Source: Fen-549 sp964636655 (GTDB taxonomy: Bacteria > Actinomycetota > Thermoleophilia > Gaiellales > Gaiellaceae). From it: a stretch of 64,000 nt of DNA. The position numbers were made by a program, and so were the translations under genes. Positions 32,510 through 40,189 of this stretch are shown one piece after another (within the stretch, counting starts at the first letter, position 1; every line of letters starts with the position of its first letter). Below the pieces are notes generated by a model. That model saw only the letters and a program-made list of their open reading frames with translations. It ran no database searches and was not told where the DNA came from. The stretch is from contig CAZWTK010000009.1 of assembly GCA_964636655.1 (NCBI GenBank), positions 1-64,000 of the forward strand, read 5' to 3'.

Positions 32510-33744
32510 CGAGCCTCGACGTCTGGATGTACGGAGTCAGGATCGGGACACTCTCCGGCCGGCGCGGCTCGCTCTCGTTCGCGTTCACAGACGAGGCCCT
32601 GGGCAAAGGGGTTGGGCGCCCGCTCCTCTCGGTATCGATGCCGACCCGGGCGCGACCCTACCGAGGCGAGCTACCGGGCGTGTTCTTCGATGGGCTGCTA
32701 CCCGAAGGTGAGGCAAGAGGGATGATCGCCTACGACTTCGGGCTCGAGGTGTCCGACGTCTTTGGGCTGCTTGCCGCACTCGGAAGAGATTGCGCCGGCG
32801 CACTTTCTCTTCTGCCGGAAGGTGAGGCGCACGAGGAAGGTGGTGCTCCAGAGCCCATCTCGGAGGCGGAGATCGCGGAGCGCATTCGTAGCCTTCGCCT
32901 GCATCCGCTCGGGGTCGATCAAAGAGTGCGAGTGTCCCTGGCGGGGATGCAGGAGAAGCTGCTCCTGGCAAAGCTGCCTTCGGGCTGGGGACTCCCGGTC
33001 GGTGGGGCGCCCTCGACGCACATCCTCAAGCCCGCGAACCGTATCTTCCCCGACTCGATCGCCAACGAGGCGCTCTGCCTGCGGATCGCCCGAAAGCTCG
33101 GAATCGCTGCCTCGGAGATCGAGCTCGGAGAGTTCGCCGGCGTCGAGGCCCTTATCATCAAGCGCTACGACCGAACGACTCTGATCTCCGATACCGAGCG
33201 AGTCGTCCGTATACATCAGGAAGATTTCTGCCAGGCCCGTGGAGTCGGGGCGCAGAGGAAGTATGAGGATGCCGGCGGGCCCTCGCTCAGAGACTGCGCC
33301 GAGGTGCTTCGCCGCTGGGCGCATTCCGACGAGCTCCTGAATCTACTCGACATCGCGTTTCTGAACGTACTCGTCGGGAACGCCGATGCTCACGCCAAGA
33401 ATCTGTCTCTCTTGTATACCTCCGAGGGACAGATCCGCTTAGCACCCGCCTACGACGTGATGACGACCCGCTACTACCGGCAGACCAGCCCGATCTGCGC
33501 GATGTTCATAGACGGCATCCAGAACATCGACGAGATCGCTACCGAGAACCTCGTCGGGGAGGCTGAGTCCTGGGGCGTCTCGCGAGAGATAGCTGCATCG
33601 CGAGTGGAAGAGCTGCTCACAAAAGCCGCCTCGGCGATCGAAGCCGCCGCCTCGGAGGTTGGCGCTCCCGACGAAATGACCGAATTGCTGCGTGATCGAG
33701 CGCTTTCTTTGGAGTGCTCCCCGGGCCACGGCATCTCCCTCTAG
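32503..33744 (+). CDS. hipA: HipA-like toxin, Ser/Thr kinase
   Basis: HipA toxins phosphorylate a translation component (in E. coli, glutamyl-tRNA synthetase) and induce dormancy. The 413-residue protein has the N-terminal HipA-N1 region ('LDVWMYGVRIGTLSG', 'GVFFDGLLPEGEAR'). It continues with 'VSLAGMQEKLLLAK', the ATP-region 'STHILKPANRIFPD', 'ALIIKRYDR', 'RIHQEDFCQA', the catalytic loop VGNADAHAKNLSLLY and the metal segment 'LAPAYDVMTT'. All key residues appear intact. Starts at 32503 or 32506 are both GTG; AGGAGG at 32493-32498 is better spaced for 32506. It overlaps hipB, as in classical hipBA operons. Confidence 0.9.
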   Translation: MVTSLDVWMYGVRIGTLSGRRGSLSFAFTDEALGKGVGRPLLSVSMPTRARPYRGELPGVFFDGLLPEGEARGMIAYDFGLEVSDVFGLLAALGRDCAGALSLLPEGEAHEEGGAPEPISEAEIAERIRSLRLHPLGVDQRVRVSLAGMQEKLLLAKLPSGWGLPVGGAPSTHILKPANRIFPDSIANEALCLRIARKLGIAASEIELGEFAGVEALIIKRYDRTTLISDTERVVRIHQEDFCQARGVGAQRKYEDAGGPSLRDCAEVLRRWAHSDELLNLLDIAFLNVLVGNADAHAKNLSLLYTSEGQIRLAPAYDVMTTRYYRQTSPICAMFIDGIQNIDEIATENLVGEAESWGVSREIAASRVEELLTKAASAIEAAASEVGAPDEMTELLRDRALSLECSPGHGISL

Positions 33745-33755
33745 TCAGATCCCAC

Positions 33756-33770
33756 CAACATCATTTGCCG
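33756..33770 (-). repeat. Right inverted repeat flanking hipBA
   Basis: The exact reverse complement of 32136-32150, beginning 12 bases after the hipA stop. The two repeats enclose 1.6 kb containing only the operator array, hipB and hipA. Confidence 0.6.
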
Positions 33771-34102
33771 CACTGAAGCTTGCCGTGCCTTCGGCCCTCC
33801 TCGCCTGTCCGGCGAGTCTATGGACTCAGGATGTCAACGTGGGAGCGGGGAGCGAGCCACTAACGTCGCCCTATCGGTCAAGCTCAGGACTCGTCGTTAC
33901 CCGGACTGATCTATGTTTCGTACCTCTGGCGAAGGGGCCGCGTATAGGAGCTTCCTCAGCGGCTCTGGGAGGTTGTGAAGCTGTCCGGTTAGGACCATTC
34001 CGCTTCCTCGGTCGGCAGCTCCATGCGGCCAGGCGCGACTGGCCTCCCGGAGCCGCCTGACGCCGCCTGACGCCGCCGGCGGCACGAAGAAAGTGGGAAG
34101 CA
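33771..34102. other. Intergenic region, no gene seen
   Basis: About 330 bases with no convincing frame. Near 34058-34077 there is a short tandem CCTGACGCCG duplication followed by CCGGCGGC. Frames on the minus strand here read Arg/Pro/Ala-rich and end across the tRNA-like fragment, so I treat them as spurious. It could be decayed island DNA. Confidence 0.4.
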
Positions 34103-34127
34103 GTTGGCTCGAATCCTGCCGGGCCCA
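34103..34127 (+). repeat. Degenerate tRNA 3'-end copy (right att-like repeat)
   Basis: Matches the T-arm and acceptor end of the tRNA at 31654-31678 at 22 of 25 positions, same orientation. The T-stem is damaged (one mismatch, one wobble), and no D-arm or anticodon arm precedes it, so it is not a functional tRNA. Confidence 0.55.
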
Positions 34128-34130
34128 AAG

Positions 34131-34230
34131 CCGACGAAAGTCCGCCTCCTCCGGAGGTATGACGACTTTCGTCGGTATGACCTGAAGGAGAGCCGCAGTG
34201 AACCGCGCCCGTAGTGCCGGTCGCGGCGGC
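34131..34230 (+). repeat. Dispersed ~100-bp hairpin repeat, copy 2 (intact hairpin)
   Basis: CCGACGAAAGTC (34131-34142) pairs perfectly with 34164-34175, with an inner CTCCGGAG palindrome between. The block GTGAACCGCGCCCGT...GCCGGTCGCGGCGGC follows. Same orientation and same two blocks as 2309-2422. It starts three bases after the tRNA-end fragment. Confidence 0.7.
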
Positions 34231-34246
34231 TACCAATGGACTCGTA

Positions 34247-34882
34247 CTACGGTGCTCGCCGAGCGCCGATGATTGTCACACTCCTCCGCGCCACTTCGCG
34301 CTCGGCGCACTCGACATCTGCGAATCCGAGCGCGCTGAGCTCGGCGACATAGCCGGCGAAGGCCTGCTCGCTTGCGTCCGTGCCGTTCGAATCGCGACCG
34401 TGACCGCTAACGCGTTCGCAGATGACGAGTCGTCCGCCAGGGCGGAGCACTCGCCGGATCTCCTCCAGTCCCTGCTTACGGTCGGGCCAGTGGTGGAGAG
34501 TGAAGATGGCAAGAGCGCCCGTGAAGCTCTCGTCCGCGAAGGGGAGCTGCTCGGCCGGCGCCTGAACGACCTCGGCCCGGCCCGCCTTGATCGCGGCGCG
34601 CAGGCGCCGCCGCGTCTGGGCGACCATCACCGGCGAAGGGTCAACCGCGGCCACAATGCCGTTCGTCGCGCGCTCCACGGCGATGGCCGCTGCCGCCCCC
34701 GACCCGCAACCGACCTCGAGGACACGGTCGCTTGACTCGACGGCGAGCTGATCGACAACGACCGGATAGATGCGAGCGTGCTCCAGCGCCATCAGCCGGC
34801 CACCGAGACGGCCGGGAAGCCCTCGCGGCACACCGAACATGTTCATGATCACTGCACCGAAAGGCCCGCCATGTACATGCAT
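34247..34882 (-). CDS. SAM-dependent class I methyltransferase
   Basis: A 211-residue methyltransferase with SAM motif 'VLEVGCGSGAAAAIAVER', acidic residue in 'VAAVDPSP', 'VQAPAEQLPFADESFTGALA' and 'RVLRPGGRLVICERVSG'. It belongs to the UbiE/Methyltransf_11 type acting on small molecules; the substrate is unknown. It is transcribed divergently from a MarR regulator. Its start lies six bases from two tandem operator-like sites, so it is the probable regulatory target. Confidence 0.85.
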   Translation of the reverse strand: MHVHGGPFGAVIMNMFGVPRGLPGRLGGRLMALEHARIYPVVVDQLAVESSDRVLEVGCGSGAAAAIAVERATNGIVAAVDPSPVMVAQTRRRLRAAIKAGRAEVVQAPAEQLPFADESFTGALAIFTLHHWPDRKQGLEEIRRVLRPGGRLVICERVSGHGRDSNGTDASEQAFAGYVAELSALGFADVECAEREVARRSVTIIGARRAP

Positions 34883-34887
34883 TATTC

Positions 34888-34916
34888 CTTATCCGTTAAG
34901 TCGCTTACTTGATAAG
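34888..34916. promoter_or_regulatory. Two tandem CTTA-N5-TAAG operator-like sites
   Basis: CTTATCCGTTAAG (34888-34900) and CTTACTTGATAAG (34904-34916) are the same interrupted palindrome, three bases apart, in the 63-base gap between the divergent methyltransferase and MarR genes. Placement fits autorepression and control of the methyltransferase by the MarR protein. Confidence 0.6.
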
Positions 34917-34945
34917 TGGTTTAGCGGGAGAGTATCATCCAGCAC

Positions 34946-35416
34946 GTGGGATCCGCAACTCCCGACTCGATCAGGCAGCAACTACACCGCTTTGGGCTGG
35001 AATCGACGCGGCTTCGGACCGCGGTCTGCCGGGCGGCCGGCGTCGCCGAGAGTGAGCTCGATGCGCTCGAGCACCTGGAGGCGGACGGGCCCCTCACTCA
35101 GCGCGAGTTGGGCGATCGGCTCCTGTTGACGTCGGGCGGCATCACCGCTCTCGTCGACCGGCTCGAACGCGCAGGCTGGGTCTCGCGCAGCCCACACCCG
35201 AATGATCGCCGCGCCGTGATCGTGGAGGCGTCACCCGACGCTTTTAACCGGGCACCCACGGCTCTCGCCGACTTCCATGCCACGATCGAGACAGCGGCCC
35301 GCGACATTCCGGCCGAGCACAGAGAGGCGATCGCAGCTTTCCTCGATACCGTCGGCGCTGCTGCGGCCGAGGCAGTGAACGCGCTTCGCGGCGAGCGTCC
35401 CTCCCGACCGAGCTAA
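34946..35416 (+). CDS. MarR-family transcriptional regulator
   Basis: A 156-residue winged-helix regulator: 'LEHLEADGPLTQRELGDRLLLTSGGITALVDRLERAGWVSR' cut to its parts, then 'PHPNDRRAVIVEASPDAF', the MarR wing with conserved D-x-R-R. The C-terminal dimerisation helix follows. It probably senses a small ligand and represses itself and the divergent methyltransferase through the paired sites at 34888-34916. A GTG start at 34946 gives ~30 residues before the domain. Confidence 0.9.
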   Translation: MGSATPDSIRQQLHRFGLESTRLRTAVCRAAGVAESELDALEHLEADGPLTQRELGDRLLLTSGGITALVDRLERAGWVSRSPHPNDRRAVIVEASPDAFNRAPTALADFHATIETAARDIPAEHREAIAAFLDTVGAAAAEAVNALRGERPSRPS

Positions 35417-35469
35417 GCGTGCGGACTCGCGGGTTTCCAAATCGGCCGATCGTTCAATACGATCAGCAC

Positions 35470-35904
35470 ATGCGCCGAAAACCACTACAGCTCGTTCTAC
35501 TCGCCGTTTCCGTGCTCGCGTTCACGGCCGCATGCGGCGGAAGCTCCGGCACCGAGAAGGCGACTACCAAGAACGCGACTACGCCTTCTGCGCTCCCTTT
35601 CAAGGCGACGTTCTCCGCCCCAACTCATCACCCGGTGGTGAACAAGAATTGGCCGATCACGGTCACCGTCAGCAATCTCTCCGGGAAGCCGATCGCAGCG
35701 ACTCTGCAGATGAACGTGCTACTTGGCAGCCTGCAGGTTGGCCAAGTCGACAACGGCAAGATCCATCGCTTCGTCGGGCGATATCGCGAGAACATCACCT
35801 GGCCCAAGGAGTCGGTCGGGCACAAGCTGACGCTGCAGGCGGTGATCAAGGCCAAGGGAAAGACGAAGAAGCTTCTCTGGGCCGTCGCGGTCGTGAGCAA
35901 ATGA
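35470..35904 (+). CDS. Putative secreted lipoprotein
   Basis: A 144-residue protein with a lipoprotein-type leader MRRKPLQLVLLAVSVLAF then TAACGGSSG. The Cys is followed by the flexible Gly/Ser linker typical of actinobacterial lipoproteins. The mature part 'FKATFSAPTHHPVVNKNWPITVTV' and 'GKIHRFVGRYRENITWP' looks like an Ig-like beta fold. I start at the ATG at 35470 rather than the in-frame GTG at 35419, since the leader begins there. Function unknown. Confidence 0.75.
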   Translation: MRRKPLQLVLLAVSVLAFTAACGGSSGTEKATTKNATTPSALPFKATFSAPTHHPVVNKNWPITVTVSNLSGKPIAATLQMNVLLGSLQVGQVDNGKIHRFVGRYRENITWPKESVGHKLTLQAVIKAKGKTKKLLWAVAVVSK

Positions 35905-36231
35905 GATACCGGTCCGAGCAAAGCCCACCGAGTGATCGCCGCCACTCGTTTAGTTCCTGACTCCCTGGGCACATCGTCGGTCGGTCCCACGTACTCCCGA
36001 CCCAGAGGATTCATGCCGAAGAGCAACGGAAAGCCGATCCCGCCGCGACGACCACCGTCGCCGATCTACGGGCGCAGCTCTCGGGAAGCCCGATAGCTAC
36101 GAGACGCGCCCACTTTCGACAGCCTTCGTGAGACAATCATCCGGTCGGTCGTGGTTGGCGAGTCGGCTGTGGGCATAAGTCGAGAGATCGAGATCAACCG
36201 AAGAGATCACTTGAGCGATTTGGGTCGGACA

Positions 36232-36960
36232 GTGAGCGCGAGCAACGGACATGGCGTAGAGGTCGTCATCGAGCACGTCCGCAAGAGCTTCGAGGGCGGG
36301 CTCATTCGTTCACTCGAGGACGTGACCCTGCACATCGAACCGGGCGAGTTCGTCTCGCTCATGGGTCCCTCGGGTAGCGGCAAGAGCACGCTGCTCAACC
36401 TGATCGGTGCGCTCGACCGGCCCGATTCGGGCTCGATCAGCGTTGGCGCGCACCGAATCGAGAGCCTGCGCGACCCCTCGGAGTACAGAGCCGGGGTCGT
36501 CGGATTCGTCTTCCAGCTCCACAATCTGATCCCGACGCTGAACGCGCTGGAGAACGTTCAGGTACCGATGCTCGGGCGTCATCACTCGCGCAAGGAGAGG
36601 GAGTCCCGCGCGCAGGAACTGCTCGAGGAGGTCGGGCTGTCGCACCGCCTCGACGCCAACCCGGGAACACTTTCCGGCGGCGAGCGCCAGCGAGTGGCGA
36701 TCGCCCGCGCGCTGGCAAACCGGCCCTGTCTCCTGCTCGCCGACGAGCCCACCGGAGCGCTCGACTCGGTCACCGGCCAGCGCATCATGGCTCTCCTACA
36801 ACGGTTGCGCGAGCAGCATCAGATGACCACACTCGTCGTTACCAACGACGTCGCCGTCGCCGCCGCCGCCGACCGCGCCTACCGCATGCGCGACGGGCGC
36901 GTTGAACCACTTGACGAACCGCCTACTCCCGACGCAGAGCCTCGACCGGAGCAAGCCTGA
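36232..36960 (+). CDS. ABC transporter ATP-binding protein (MacB/LolD type)
   Basis: A ~242-residue nucleotide-binding domain with Walker A GPSGSGKST, Q-loop 'GFVFQLHNLIPTLNALENV' (the form typical of the MacB/LolD/FtsE group), signature LSGGERQRVAIARAL, Walker B 'LLLADEPTGALDS' and H-loop region 'TLVVTNDVA', where the usual His is Asn. A GTG at 36151 would add 27 residues; I prefer the GTG at 36232. The cognate FtsX-like permease lies on the opposite strand, overlapping by 38 bases tail to tail, instead of in the same operon. Confidence 0.85.
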   Translation: MSASNGHGVEVVIEHVRKSFEGGLIRSLEDVTLHIEPGEFVSLMGPSGSGKSTLLNLIGALDRPDSGSISVGAHRIESLRDPSEYRAGVVGFVFQLHNLIPTLNALENVQVPMLGRHHSRKERESRAQELLEEVGLSHRLDANPGTLSGGERQRVAIARALANRPCLLLADEPTGALDSVTGQRIMALLQRLREQHQMTTLVVTNDVAVAAAADRAYRMRDGRVEPLDEPPTPDAEPRPEQA

Positions 36961-38062
36961 CCGCGCGCAGGACAGGGTAGATCGCGCCAAAAAGCCCTAC
37001 CCCCAGCGAGAAGGCAAGGCCCCAGGCGAAAACGCCGGCCGTGAAGTCCGGCTTCACGAAGGTCGAGATGAGCCCGTAGCTCGTGAAGAGGCGCGCAGCC
37101 AATACCCCAACTCCTAGCCCGATGCCCAAAGCGAGCAGGCAGATGCCTACCGCCTCGCTCACGATCAGAGCCGCAATTCGATAAGCCGGCCAGCCGACTG
37201 CGCGCAGAATGCCGATCTCGCGCGTGCGCTCGGAGACCGACATCGCCATCGTATTCATGACGCCGATGCCGCCGACGATCAGCGCTAAAAGCGAGAAGAT
37301 CCAGCCGGCGCTGACCAGAAGCCGGCTCTGGGTGTCGACCTTGACGGCCTGGCCGGGCTCGGCCACCGGCAATATGCCCGAGATCGTGCTCGCGATCTCC
37401 TTGGCCACTTCGCTCGACGGCCGCCCGGGGGTCACGGTGATCGCGATCGTCGTCACCTCGCCCGGGCGATTACTCAGCTCTTGCAGCGCTGAGAGCTGCA
37501 TCACGGCTCCACTGTCTTCGGATGGATCGCCGGTGTGGTAGATGCCGACGACGCGAAAGCTGCGGATCGTCGAGCGGAAGACGGGTGCTCCGCGATACCC
37601 CTTCACCTTCAGCGTGCTACCGAGCTTCGCGTGTAGAGAGTTAAGCGCCACGTCGCCGACGACGATCTCGTTCGGTCCGGGGAGCTTCCCGCGTACGAGC
37701 ACGAGCCGCTGCCACGGGAACTGGCCCGGCTTCATCCCGAGGATGAGGAAGGACGTTTGCTCGTTGACCGTGGTGACGTAGAGCTCGATTCCGGCCACCT
37801 GCTGTACGCCCGGCTCCTTCCTTATCCGAGCCTCCAGCGACTGGGGCAGGAGCGACTTGGTCAGATCGGTCGTACCCGACTGGAAGAGCCCGAAATCGGC
37901 TCGGCCCAGGTGAATGAGTTGATTGGCGGTGTTGGCGACTCCGTTCGTGATCGAGAGCAGAGCCACGATCAGGCCGACGCCGATCGACACTCCGGCCGCG
38001 GTGAGACCGGTGCGCATTGGACGGCGGAGCAGGTTCTTCCGGATCAACTTCGCCCAGGTCAC
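36923..38062 (-). CDS. ABC transporter permease, MacB/FtsX type
   Basis: A ~379-residue permease: the first transmembrane helix after 'LIRKNLLRRPMRTGLTAAGVSIG', a ~200-residue extracytoplasmic MacB-PCD-like domain, then three C-terminal helices starting at 'IFSLLALIVGGIGVMNTMAMSVSERTREIG' cut in parts, and the terminal 'RLAPVEALRRE'. This is the complete four-helix FtsX layout. I start at the GTG at 38062; the 32 residues upstream are Arg-rich and unlike the family. The partner ATPase is almost certainly the convergent gene at 36232-36960. Confidence 0.88.
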   Translation of the reverse strand: MTWAKLIRKNLLRRPMRTGLTAAGVSIGVGLIVALLSITNGVANTANQLIHLGRADFGLFQSGTTDLTKSLLPQSLEARIRKEPGVQQVAGIELYVTTVNEQTSFLILGMKPGQFPWQRLVLVRGKLPGPNEIVVGDVALNSLHAKLGSTLKVKGYRGAPVFRSTIRSFRVVGIYHTGDPSEDSGAVMQLSALQELSNRPGEVTTIAITVTPGRPSSEVAKEIASTISGILPVAEPGQAVKVDTQSRLLVSAGWIFSLLALIVGGIGVMNTMAMSVSERTREIGILRAVGWPAYRIAALIVSEAVGICLLALGIGLGVGVLAARLFTSYGLISTFVKPDFTAGVFAWGLAFSLGVGLFGAIYPVLRAVRLAPVEALRRE

Positions 38063-38228
38063 GCGACGAATACTTCCCCTTTTGCGGCTTTCTCGCAACC
38101 GGCGCCGCGCCCCGAGCCTAACCCGGCGCGCCGTTCTGGCAAGCGAATATTCGCTCACTCACGATCGGGTTTCGCGAGAGGACGCCCGTGGACGGCTCGG
38201 ACGTCGGGGCGGTTCGCTCGGAGAAGCG

Positions 38229-38768
38229 CTAGATCAGGCCGCAGGCGCGAGCGGTATTCGGCCAGGGATAGAAGCCTCTGCCGCTTTTATACGCACGTTC
38301 AGCTACCCACATCTGCTCGTTCGGGCTCCAGTTTTCGGCGGTGCCCTTGACGCGAAGTAGATACCTACCGTAGGAGCGCTGGAAGGAAAGGTCCATCTGC
38401 AGGCCGCCGTAGTAGCCGTTGCCGGTGTGGGCGTTCCAGGCGCCCTCGCCTCGATGGATGCACAACCATTGAGACCTGTGAGGTACCTTCCGCGCACGTA
38501 GCCGGGCGCGGGTGGCACGCTTCTGCCAGAGATCGAGAACCCAGTGGCGGTATTTCGGGTTGGACACGCGGAGAATGCCGTGACGCGCGGGCGTTCTCGT
38601 CACTCCCATGACCTTCTGCCAGTGCCAGGTCATGTGCCTCAACTGCCGGATTCGCCGGAGCTCGGACGTCCGTTTGTTGGTTGCGCCGGCCAGTGCCGGG
38701 GCAAGCAAGACGACAATCACGAGCGCGGAGACAAGAATGCGCAGTGCGCCTCTTCGAATCACAAACAA
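38229..38768 (-). CDS. Secreted Rpf/transglycosylase-like protein
   Basis: A 179-residue exported protein with signal sequence 'GALRILVSALVIVVLLAPALAGA', a basic linker, and a C-terminal domain 'WLCIHRGEGAWNAHTGNGYYGGLQMDLSFQ', read with 'YPWPNTARACGLI' at the end. The E in GEGAW and the GYYGGLQ block match the lysozyme-like fold of resuscitation-promoting factors and related actinobacterial transglycosylases. It probably cleaves peptidoglycan. Confidence 0.85.
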   Translation of the reverse strand: MFVIRRGALRILVSALVIVVLLAPALAGATNKRTSELRRIRQLRHMTWHWQKVMGVTRTPARHGILRVSNPKYRHWVLDLWQKRATRARLRARKVPHRSQWLCIHRGEGAWNAHTGNGYYGGLQMDLSFQRSYGRYLLRVKGTAENWSPNEQMWVAERAYKSGRGFYPWPNTARACGLI

Positions 38769-39050
38769 CTACTCCTTACGCGACAACGACGACCGATGAC
38801 GCCCGGAAGGAATTCAGTCGGGCCGCCTCGGCCTGACGTCGCCAGAGCGACATCAGCCCCGTAAGGCTAGCAAAAGCACGAGAGCGCAAGCGACCCATAG
38901 CGAACATGCACTACAAGCTGCAGAGGGCAAACTTCAAGCAAAAAACGCTATTAACGAGTGACCCTGCTGGCTGTGCTCGATTACTCCTATCGAGCGATGC
39001 GCCGTTACCCCAGCCTGACGACACTAGAACTAGCCCCAACCTGCGGAATC

Positions 39051-39311
39051 ATGCAACTGCGACTAGGCGACACGATCCATACGGAACGTCTGGCTTCTTT
39101 CCTGGAGAGCCTCGGCCAGGCAACCATCATCTCTGGTCCGAACGAGATCGAGCTCCTCGCGCCCGACAGCGGCAAGGCCGGCGACATTGCGCGGCGAGAG
39201 ATCGCCATCTACCTGCGCGTCTGGAGTGTTCTGTATCCCGATGCCGAGGTCTCGGTGGTCGGCGAAGGCGCCGGCGAGCTGGCCGAGGCGCAAGCCGTAA
39301 GCGCCGGCTAG
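39051..39311 (+). CDS. Small conserved hypothetical protein
   Basis: An 86-residue soluble protein: 'MQLRLGDTIHTERLASFLESLGQATII', 'NEIELLAPDSGKAGDIARREIAIYLRVWSVLYPDAEVSVVG'. It has an alternating beta/alpha pattern and normal amino-acid composition. A frame extending left to 38958 reads less protein-like, so I begin at the ATG at 39051. No recognised domain. Confidence 0.6.
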   Translation: MQLRLGDTIHTERLASFLESLGQATIISGPNEIELLAPDSGKAGDIARREIAIYLRVWSVLYPDAEVSVVGEGAGELAEAQAVSAG

Positions 39312-39381
39312 CCGCGTTTCGCCCCACCGCTGAGTAGGTTTGCGCCCACGCTCTGACGTCCGCTCTCTTCGATTCGGGCAC

Positions 39382-39408
39382 AAAAAAGCGTCGAGCCGGT
39401 GACGCTTT
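39382..39408 (-). terminator. Intrinsic terminator (minus strand)
   Basis: AAAGCGTC (39385-39392) pairs with GACGCTTT (39401-39408), eight-base loop. On the minus strand the stem runs into six Ts. It would end transcripts of the 40-residue gene at 39664-39786. Confidence 0.7.
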
Positions 39409-39576
39409 CGTCCCCTCTCCCTAAGAACCTCGGTCTCGCCGTTGCCGGCGCTTCCGCTGCCCCTTGGAGGAGGCTCAACCTACTCACGTTCCGTGCTCGA
39501 CGCTCGATGATCTTCCCACGCGTGGTGGCCAACTTCAATACGGGAAAACACGTATTTCACATCTCTTGGCGTAGAG

Positions 39577-39642
39577 ACCGAGCTCGCGACCCGCACAGAC
39601 TCGCCGAAGCCTGCTGTCGCGGCTCCCGGAGCTCGGTTTTTT
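39577..39642 (+). terminator. Structured intrinsic terminator (plus strand)
   Basis: ACCGAGCTC (39577-39585) pairs with GAGCTCGGT (39629-39637), with an inner GCGAC/GTCGC helix (39586-39590 with 39616-39620), followed by six Ts. The large branched apex is unusual for a plain terminator. Confidence 0.6.
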
Positions 39643-39663
39643 AAGACGACTAGTGCAGATCGA

Positions 39664-39786
39664 CTAGTGCTTGTGCCGGTGTCCGCCGCCGTGCCCGGCC
39701 ATGCCGAGCGAGAAGATGACGAGCACCAGCACGGCCCACCAGGCGATGCTCAGAGTGCCGCTGTGCCAGCTAAGGACATCCCACAT
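39664..39786 (-). CDS. 40-residue membrane peptide with His-rich tail
   Basis: A short frame with ATG at 39786: MWDVLSWHSGTLSIAWW, one hydrophobic helix (residues ~12-30), then a Gly/His tail MAGHGGGHRHKH. The residue order (polar N-terminus, Trp-flanked helix, charged/His tail) is far from random for this GC content. No strong ribosome-binding site is seen. The tail could bind metal. It is followed on the same strand by a terminator at 39382-39408. Confidence 0.55.
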   Translation of the reverse strand: MWDVLSWHSGTLSIAWWAVLVLVIFSLGMAGHGGGHRHKH

Positions 39787-39829
39787 AGCGTGGAGCCTAG
39801 CGATCGGCGAGGTTTTTTCTACGGCCCGC

Positions 39830-40099
39830 TCAGGCCTCGCCCAGAACCGAGACGGTTGGTGCCGAGACGACTCCGGCTTTCTGCATCGTCTCGCGAAGGC
39901 TGTCGCTGTTAAAGAACTCTTTCGCCCGATCGTAATCGTCGACCTCGAAGAAAAGGACGACGTTGCGAGAATCCGAAGCGCCGCGATAGACGCCGTCGTC
40001 CTTTATTCCGTAGCTTTCGCGCACGGCGCCGTGCTCGTCGTAGTACGGCTTCCAGGCATCGAAGTCTTTGACAGTGTGGCGTACGACGATAGTTGACAT
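39830..40099 (-). CDS. Small ABM-like (ferredoxin-fold) protein
   Basis: An 89-residue protein: 'STIVVRHTVKDFDAWKPYYDEHGAVRESYG', 'NVVLFFEVDDYDRAKEFFNSDSLRETMQKAGV'. This is the dimeric alpha/beta-barrel type related to antibiotic-biosynthesis-monooxygenase and cyclase-like families; no catalytic residue can be named. GGAGG lies six bases before the ATG. Confidence 0.75.
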   Translation of the reverse strand: MSTIVVRHTVKDFDAWKPYYDEHGAVRESYGIKDDGVYRGASDSRNVVLFFEVDDYDRAKEFFNSDSLRETMQKAGVVSAPTVSVLGEA

Positions 40100-40189
40100 C
40101 TCGACCTCCGCAGTTAGTCGTTTGGGAAACGGATTTGGTGTCTTTCACCGCGGCCTATTTCCAAACACCTCTTGAATGCGACAAGGGAC

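Larger units (their letters stand above)
39312..39663. other. Intergenic region with opposing terminators
   Basis: There are 352 bases with no credible protein gene. It contains a minus-strand intrinsic terminator at 39382-39408 and a plus-strand one at 39577-39642. Transcripts from both sides would therefore cross each other for ~200 bases, or a small RNA is encoded here. Confidence 0.5.

Noticed and set aside
33871..34236. Minus-strand frame containing LGPAGFEPTASHFL
   Set aside because: That phrase is the antisense translation of the tRNA-end fragment at 34103-34127; the rest is Arg/Pro-rich without domain features.
31679..34246. Prophage or integrase gene near the tRNA
   Set aside because: No frame shows tyrosine or serine recombinase motifs; only att-like repeats remain.
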